Assembly: GCA_905331475.1 (NCBI GenBank)
Contig: CAJNYU010004611.1
Span: 29,637 to 93,636, forward strand
DNA: 64,000 nucleotides
Source of the DNA: Rotaria socialis
Taxonomy: Eukaryota > Rotifera > Eurotatoria > Philodinida > Philodinidae
Direction: 5' to 3'
In this document: piece by piece, positions 58,978-64,000 of the stretch
How positions within the stretch are numbered: position 1 is the stretch's first letter
Layout: every line of letters begins with the position of its first letter
Made by a program: the position numbers and the translations under genes
The notes under the pieces: generated by a model
Seen by the model: the letters and a program-made list of their open reading frames with translations, nothing else
What the model was told of the DNA's origin: nothing
Database searches by the model: none

Positions 58978-61900
58978 TCAACTGCCATTAGACCAACCAT
59001 TCGAACGGTGTTGTGTATTCATCATAGAAGCAACACTCGCACGACTGGCAGATCTGTAATGGGCATAAGTCGACATTCGGTGATTCATGATGTTATTCGG
59101 ATCATCATTATCGAGAGCATTCAATGGTTGAATGTCATCCATATGCAAACGATTGAGATATGCCTTACGAAAGAAAACAATCATCGGATTACGAGCTAAT
59201 AATAGACCCAAATGCCATTTACGAATGGCTCGTAAAGATCTATTTCGTTCTTCCTTTGACATTGTTATACGCTGTCGATTGTTTTGAATGGCTACACCAA
59301 TCAATATATCATCATGTACGAATTGTTTAATTTTACATTGTCTTAGAATATGTGAAACAAATACTAACATTATAGGATGACGATGAACACATTCAGTATG
59401 AATAAAACCACAATAAGCGCTAAAACCACCATCGAATAGTTCTAATTTCCGTCCCAACGGTGAATAGTCTAGTCGGCACATGTAAACCAGGCCGGCAATA
59501 ACACTCTTGATCAGTCGAATAATTGATGAAATGAATCCGAGAAAGGCATCCAAGAAGAAATTGAAATAGATAAAAATCAGCAAAAGTCGACGATTTGGTA
59601 AATTCCAGCTTCGCCGAATCTTTTTTTCGCCGACGATTATTTTCGCCGACTCCAACTTCGCCGAATGTAATTTTCGCCGACGCCTATTTTCGTCGACTCC
59701 AACTTCGCCGAATAAAAATCTTGACCGAAAAATATCGAATCAAATTTGATCCATTCTAGATATAGAATTTTATCCTAACTAACTACTTTAATAGTGACTT
59801 GATTAATTAATCAAGTCACTATTAAAGTAGTTAGTTAGGATAAAATTCTATATCTAGAATGGATCAAATTTGATTCGATATTTTTCGGTCAAGATTTTTA
59901 TTCGGCGAAGTTGGAGTCGGCGAAAATAGGCGTCGGCGAAAATTATATTCGGCGAAGTTGGAGTCGGCGAAAAAAAGATTTGGCGAAGCTGTACTAATTC
60001 GACGATTTTTCATGGCAAGCACTTTACCAGCATGTTGAAGGAAAACGTATTGAGCTAGGATCTTATTTAGATATGCCTTGAAATTAATTAACAAAAGCGA
60101 AGGAATAATAGTTTTGAGAATTGACTCTAAGAGTTGAGCATTGCGATAGACAATTAAAGCCTCGAAAGAAATCCATAGAAGACTTGCAAAAACTGCAATG
60201 AGAATATAACCCCAGATAAGATAACCAATAAAGTATCCAGCGAAATACATATTTCCAGTGGCATATGAGATATATTTTGATGGTTTTCGTCGTGGAATTT
60301 CGCTATCATCTCCACGAAATGATTGCAATAGGATTCGATGAATGTTTGCTAGCAATACAAGCGACTGAACGACTATGATGAGCACAGTTGTTACTACTGC
60401 TAATGCATAGGGTCGTTCTAAGTTTGGCACTGGAAATTGAGAGTTTGTTGGTTTACTTTCCGTAGCTGAAAACATAATATCTTCATCGGTATTGTCGAAA
60501 GATGACAGAAGATCGAAAAAATCTTGAATTATTTTTTGGATAGAATGTAAAGTTGGTAGAATTTGTACACACGCTTGCACAGTGATGAAAAATATCAGAA
60601 GAATCGTTGCTGAATAGACACAGAGAACACGGGCAGAAAAATAGAAATCATCTCGCCATTCGTAGATCCATTTTGGTATAAGTCGACCAAACCGATGCTG
60701 AGTACATAGTCGTTGATCGGGTGAACGGAAAAGATTTTGTAGATAGAGCATTTCAGACGAATCTGGCTGCGATGCGCGTAATATTACGCGTTCTTCGCGG
60801 GTCAATTTCAGTAAAATTTGATCTTCAAGAGACAATGAGTCTTTTCTCAGCTGTTTATAAATCTTACTGATCAATAAAGCTGGCAATTTTATACCAACAT
60901 AGGCCAAACACAAGAATCTCGGAATATCAGTACATAGTTGAAGAACTAATAGCTGTGAGTCTGTACCATAATACTCGAGTTTCTCAATCAATGAACTGTC
61001 ATTATCTGAAGTGTTATATTCGTCAAGAGTAAAATAGTAATCCGATGTACACATCGCTTGATTGGCGATGGTGATAGAAAAATCGAGCCAGGCATATATT
61101 GTGCCACAGGCCAATGCTAAAGCCGTATCGAGATAGACTGTGGCCAAGAGTGGGTAATAACGAAGGCCAATAATCACAACTTCGAGGATGCGTTCAAGAT
61201 ATTGGAGAATGATGCCTTCCCTGTTCGTCGATGAACGATTACTAAAAAAGCGTCTGACAATATCAAAAAGTTCATCAGCACAAATGGCAAAAATCATGGA
61301 CGCAAATTTCCGGTCGATATGGGAGAGAAAATCGACTGGTATGGGCGGTGCCACATATCCATGGCATTGATGAGGTAATAACGAGATCCTTTTTGTTATC
61401 ACAATGCAGATGAGTATCAGACAGCAAGCTACAGGAAATGTTATAACATTAAATGAGTTCATACTCATAATACTGCATATATGATTCGGTACGTAGTAGA
61501 GTGGTAGATTATTCTTATATTGATAGATAATTGTATCATGAATAGGCTTCAAAAGGGAACATTTGACGATAAGAGCCAATGTTGCCAGCATAAAAGTCAG
61601 TAGTAAGATTATAAACGGCCCTATACGAATTGATTGTTTGGCATTTTTCACGATTATCCTAAATATTTTCAAATCGTTGAACTGACTCTCACGTAAGAAA
61701 CAGGGTTAAAACAAAATATCGATAATACAATCAAGAAAAATGTTTACTTTTTCTTTGTATTTTTCTTCGGTTTGTTTGTTTTGTGAGAAATGTAGTAGAA
61801 AATGTTCAAACCGTAGAAAACAATGAGGAATGCACCTAAAATACAGCCGAGTGCGATTACTTGTTTTCCACTATTCGTCTCTAAAATAGAAAAGTATTGA

Positions 61901-62112
61901 ATGGTTTTCGAGAATGAATGTATGGCAAATTTACGTTCATCGCACAAAGTACCATTCCACCAAAATTTACATCGGCAACTCCATTCACCATCTATATTAT
62001 CAACACAGTATCCATTCGTACCACATGGATTATGTATCGAACAATCTGAACAATCATTTTTAAATGAAAAAAGCATTTTATTTTTGCTGTAACTGCTCAC
62101 TCGGTTTATCAT
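58978..62112 (-). pseudogene. EGF-STRA6-like multi-pass receptor, split by a foldback transposon
   Basis: STRA6 is the multi-pass receptor that moves retinol from its binding protein into cells. The first visible exon (61748-62112) encodes an EGF-like domain (CSIHNPCGTNGYCVDN, then CRCKFWWNGTLC) and a membrane span. A phase-2 junction (donor GTAAAC, acceptor TTTAG, exon start 61658) joins it to IIVKNAKQSIRIGPF and the STRA6 core: CHGYVAPPIPVDFLSHIDRK, IGLRYYPLLATVYLDT and the further spans. At KNRR the frame enters a 402-bp insertion and stops at 59864. The STRA6 C-terminus resumes after it as NRRLLLIFIYFNFFLDAF, RLDYSPLGRKLELFD and GFSAYCGF, ending at 58978. Without the insert the two parts align as one protein of about 850 residues. 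The true start exon upstream of 62112 is unclear. The allele is presumably null or truncated. Confidence 0.8.
59597..59998. mobile_element. 402-bp foldback element with 10-bp TSD, inside the STRA6-like gene
   Basis: The element is an almost perfect palindrome centred near 59806 (GATTAATTAATC); each arm is about 190 bp and includes TTCGCCGACTCCAACTTCGC repeats. TCGACGATTT occurs on both sides (59587-59596 and 59999-60008), a target duplication whose length suits MULE-like or foldback elements. Terminal bases differ slightly (GGTAAATTCCAGC against GAATTAGTACAGC). No ORF of its own. The near-identical arms imply a young insertion. Confidence 0.9.
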
Positions 62113-64000
62113 TGATCACTGACTCCATTGCAAATAACACAAAGTGGCAATATGCCAAAGATGCTTTCTATCACCTGATCAATATTTGACAGGGGTAACA
62201 AAAACAATAATCAATACTAGATTCATTCACGTTAAAGCGCTGCTTTCTTCGTTTCTTTCGATTGTCCTCATTATATACATTGATGATTGTTTCTCCTTTT
62301 GCTATTGCTGAAACTTCAATATGAAATAACAGCGATTGCCAGACAGATTATTTCATGTGCCTTAATGCAGTGATGAAGTATAACATAGGCAAAGTGAAGT
62401 GTCGCGTTCACTACTCTTTTTTATGTACAACAAAATATCATAGATTACAGGGTGATGATACAAAAACTAAAACGTACCGTGCTCTATAATAAAGACACAG
62501 TAATATTAATTCATGTAAGAACTTTGAGATTTGAATAATATTGGAATATAAGAGCGTCAACTCATTTCGAACTTAGAATTGCAGTGAACAGAAATAGGAA
62601 ATCAAGAATGGCTAGCATCGAGATATGAATTGAGAACCATCAACAATGGTTATATACTTGTTGAACTCAGATAACCATCTTATTCGTTCATATTATCAAG
62701 TATTCATGTTCACCAGTCATCTACACTACAAATACTACAAAAAATAGATAAAACACTTGTTTAGGCAAGTTAACAAAAATGAGTTTTATTGTACAATAGA
62801 GAATTTACATCACATAAAAAACAGAAAAATTACGGATGATCTTCTGTTTTGTTAGAAAATGAAAACATAAAAATGTCCTTGAATAATAACAGAATGCAAA
62901 AGAAAACGAATCGATGTATTGACGATTGAAAAATAGAAAACAAAGAATGAAGAAAAACAAAAGCAGTTAAATGCGTATAATGACTGCGAAGCAATCCTCA
63001 GTTGATCATTATGAAATACTTGCTACTCTTGATCCAGGAGTTTATCTTCATTTCCTAGAGAAAATCAACATTAACATGAACATAAAACCTATGCGTGTAA
63101 AAGAAAAAAAACACGAACAGAAATACTCAGGTCGTTCATTCTTACAACTGGATCCAATCGGATCTGAAAATGGGTTACCTCGGATCTTATATGAAAACCC
63201 ACGAGAATGGACGGATTCCGAGTTTCGGATCCATAGGGTCGGAATGCGATTATTAGTTGTGGATCTGAGTGCATATCTTTGCTTTTATTTTCAGTGTGGG
63301 TTGATGAATATATGCCCTAGTATTTTTACCAGTGCTCATGCACCGTTGTGCTGCGTGTGTAAATGTTGTGAACAATTGAGTGGATGCTTTTGAAATCCTA
63401 GTGTTACATTGAGGATGGCGTCCTATAATAAATTTCAAGTTTCAATGAAAGGCAAATATATGAGGACTGTAAAAGTTTATGTAATATCTCGACGCTGATT
63501 GAAATGTATGAAAGCGAGATAGTTTCTGGTAGCTGATTGCTGCCACAGGTCAGCAGCAAACTGAACTGATACATAAATCTATTGAGAAATTGAGCGAGCA
63601 CTGGCGTTAGGTTCATCCGCAGTTTTCCAGACAAATATCGTTTTGTATGCTTTCAACACGCACATACAGCCAAACAAAAGGCTCATAGTACCATACTTTG
63701 AAATTTTCGTTTCTCCGAACTGAATTTGCTTCTGTAGTTCAAACACTACATCCACTCAATAGCGTTTAATGGCGCCTCAAATTCAGCAGTTCCAGAAAAC
63801 AAATGGCCCACCTCGAACCATACAAGTATCTGGAAAACTTCCCAGGGCTGCTGAGGCTCTAGAAATTCTAAGAGTTGTAAGAGTTCTAATAGGTTTACTA
63901 GGTTAGGAATCCCTATTAGATAGTGGCCTGAAGAGTTCTGAACTCCTGGAATCCGACCATGTCTCGAGTTACCCAAGCCAACAACCAGACTCGCATCTCA
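62113..64000. other. No confident gene to the window end
   Basis: A 140-codon frame (62971-63393, +) overlaps a GC-richer patch with repeated GGATC motifs (63150-63240) and shows no family motif. The first exon of the STRA6-like gene may lie just above 62112. Nothing else recognised. Confidence 0.4.

Noticed and set aside
59597..59998. Foldback element removed as an intron
   Set aside because: GT and AG dinucleotides near the edges were tried on the - strand; none restores the STRA6 frame.
61744..62112. EGF protein as a separate small gene
   Set aside because: The apparent stop is part of a GTAAAC donor; splicing to 61658 is in phase and the downstream part lacks an ATG start of its own.
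62971..63393. 140-codon open frame on + strand
   Set aside because: Overlaps a GC-richer patch with repeated GGATC words and an open frame on the other strand; no family similarity.
1..64000. CRISPR arrays, prokaryotic operons, rRNA and tRNA genes
   Set aside because: No regularly spaced repeats, no ribosome-binding-site logic, no rRNA-like conserved blocks; a visual search for tRNA B-box motifs found nothing convincing, though a covariance search could not be run.

Overview
This is a window of an AT-rich animal nuclear genome. The genes have very short spliceable introns (mostly 40-80 nt, GT..AG) and are clearly metazoan. Several families match what is known from bdelloid rotifers: a 1188-residue ADP-ribosyltransferase with a kinesin-light-chain-like TPR array, a decaying family of F-box proteins beginning MNILDLPDEML / IQFESLANEIL, and short CCCACA (TGTGGG) telomere-like runs. 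I infer a bdelloid rotifer, but this rests on family resemblance and not on a marker gene. Exon boundaries below were derived by hand from splice signals, reading phase and family similarity.

Layout. 1-1.35 kb: remnants of a kinase-fold gene and an NMNAT-like nucleotidyltransferase, next to a small palindromic MITE. 2.2-2.6 kb (-): small EF-hand-like protein. 3.4-5.3 kb (+): acid sphingomyelinase with all metal ligands. 5.8-9.8 kb (-): a DHHC palmitoyltransferase whose reading frame continues through spliced exons into two tandem tyrosine-phosphatase-like domains lacking catalytic residues, the most unusual gene model here. 9.8-15 kb: no recognisable gene. 15.0-20.3 kb (-): HOOK dynein adaptor, with a 608-bp long palindrome in one intron. 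21.7-25.0 kb (+): two tandem VAMP/synaptobrevin paralogues, the second with a long luminal tail and a GC-rich TIR element in an intron. 27.0-29.5 kb (+): GH39 glycosidase. 30.7-31.3 kb (+): dual-specificity phosphatase. 31.7-32.4 kb (-): secreted cysteine-rich protein. 32.9-34.4 kb (-): C45/acid-ceramidase-like N-terminal-nucleophile hydrolase. 34.7-35.7 kb (-): fatty-acid hydroxylase with an in-frame TGA inside its first histidine box.

35.7-49.6 kb is a repeat-rich graveyard. It holds several TIR elements (one nested in another), two broken F-box genes, an ABC-transporter nucleotide-binding-domain relic, and one apparently intact multi-pass membrane gene (44.9-46.3 kb). 49.6-53.2 kb (-): intronless ART-TPR protein with 15 TPRs organised as two-repeat units. 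55.1-56.9 kb (-): transmembrane RING-H2 protein with a one-base shift in an A8 run. 57.2-58.0 kb: TIR element carrying a FLYWCH-like ORF, related to the MITE at the window start. 59.0-62.1 kb (-): EGF-STRA6-like membrane receptor split by a 402-bp foldback element with a 10-bp target duplication. 62.1-64 kb: nothing recognised.

There is no operon logic. Genes are independent, on both strands, and often convergent. Lipid enzymes (sphingomyelinase, ceramidase-like hydrolase, fatty-acid hydroxylase, palmitoyltransferase) and membrane-traffic genes (HOOK, two VAMPs) are frequent, but I see no sign that they are co-regulated. The clearest structural theme is foldback/MITE activity breaking or decorating genes.
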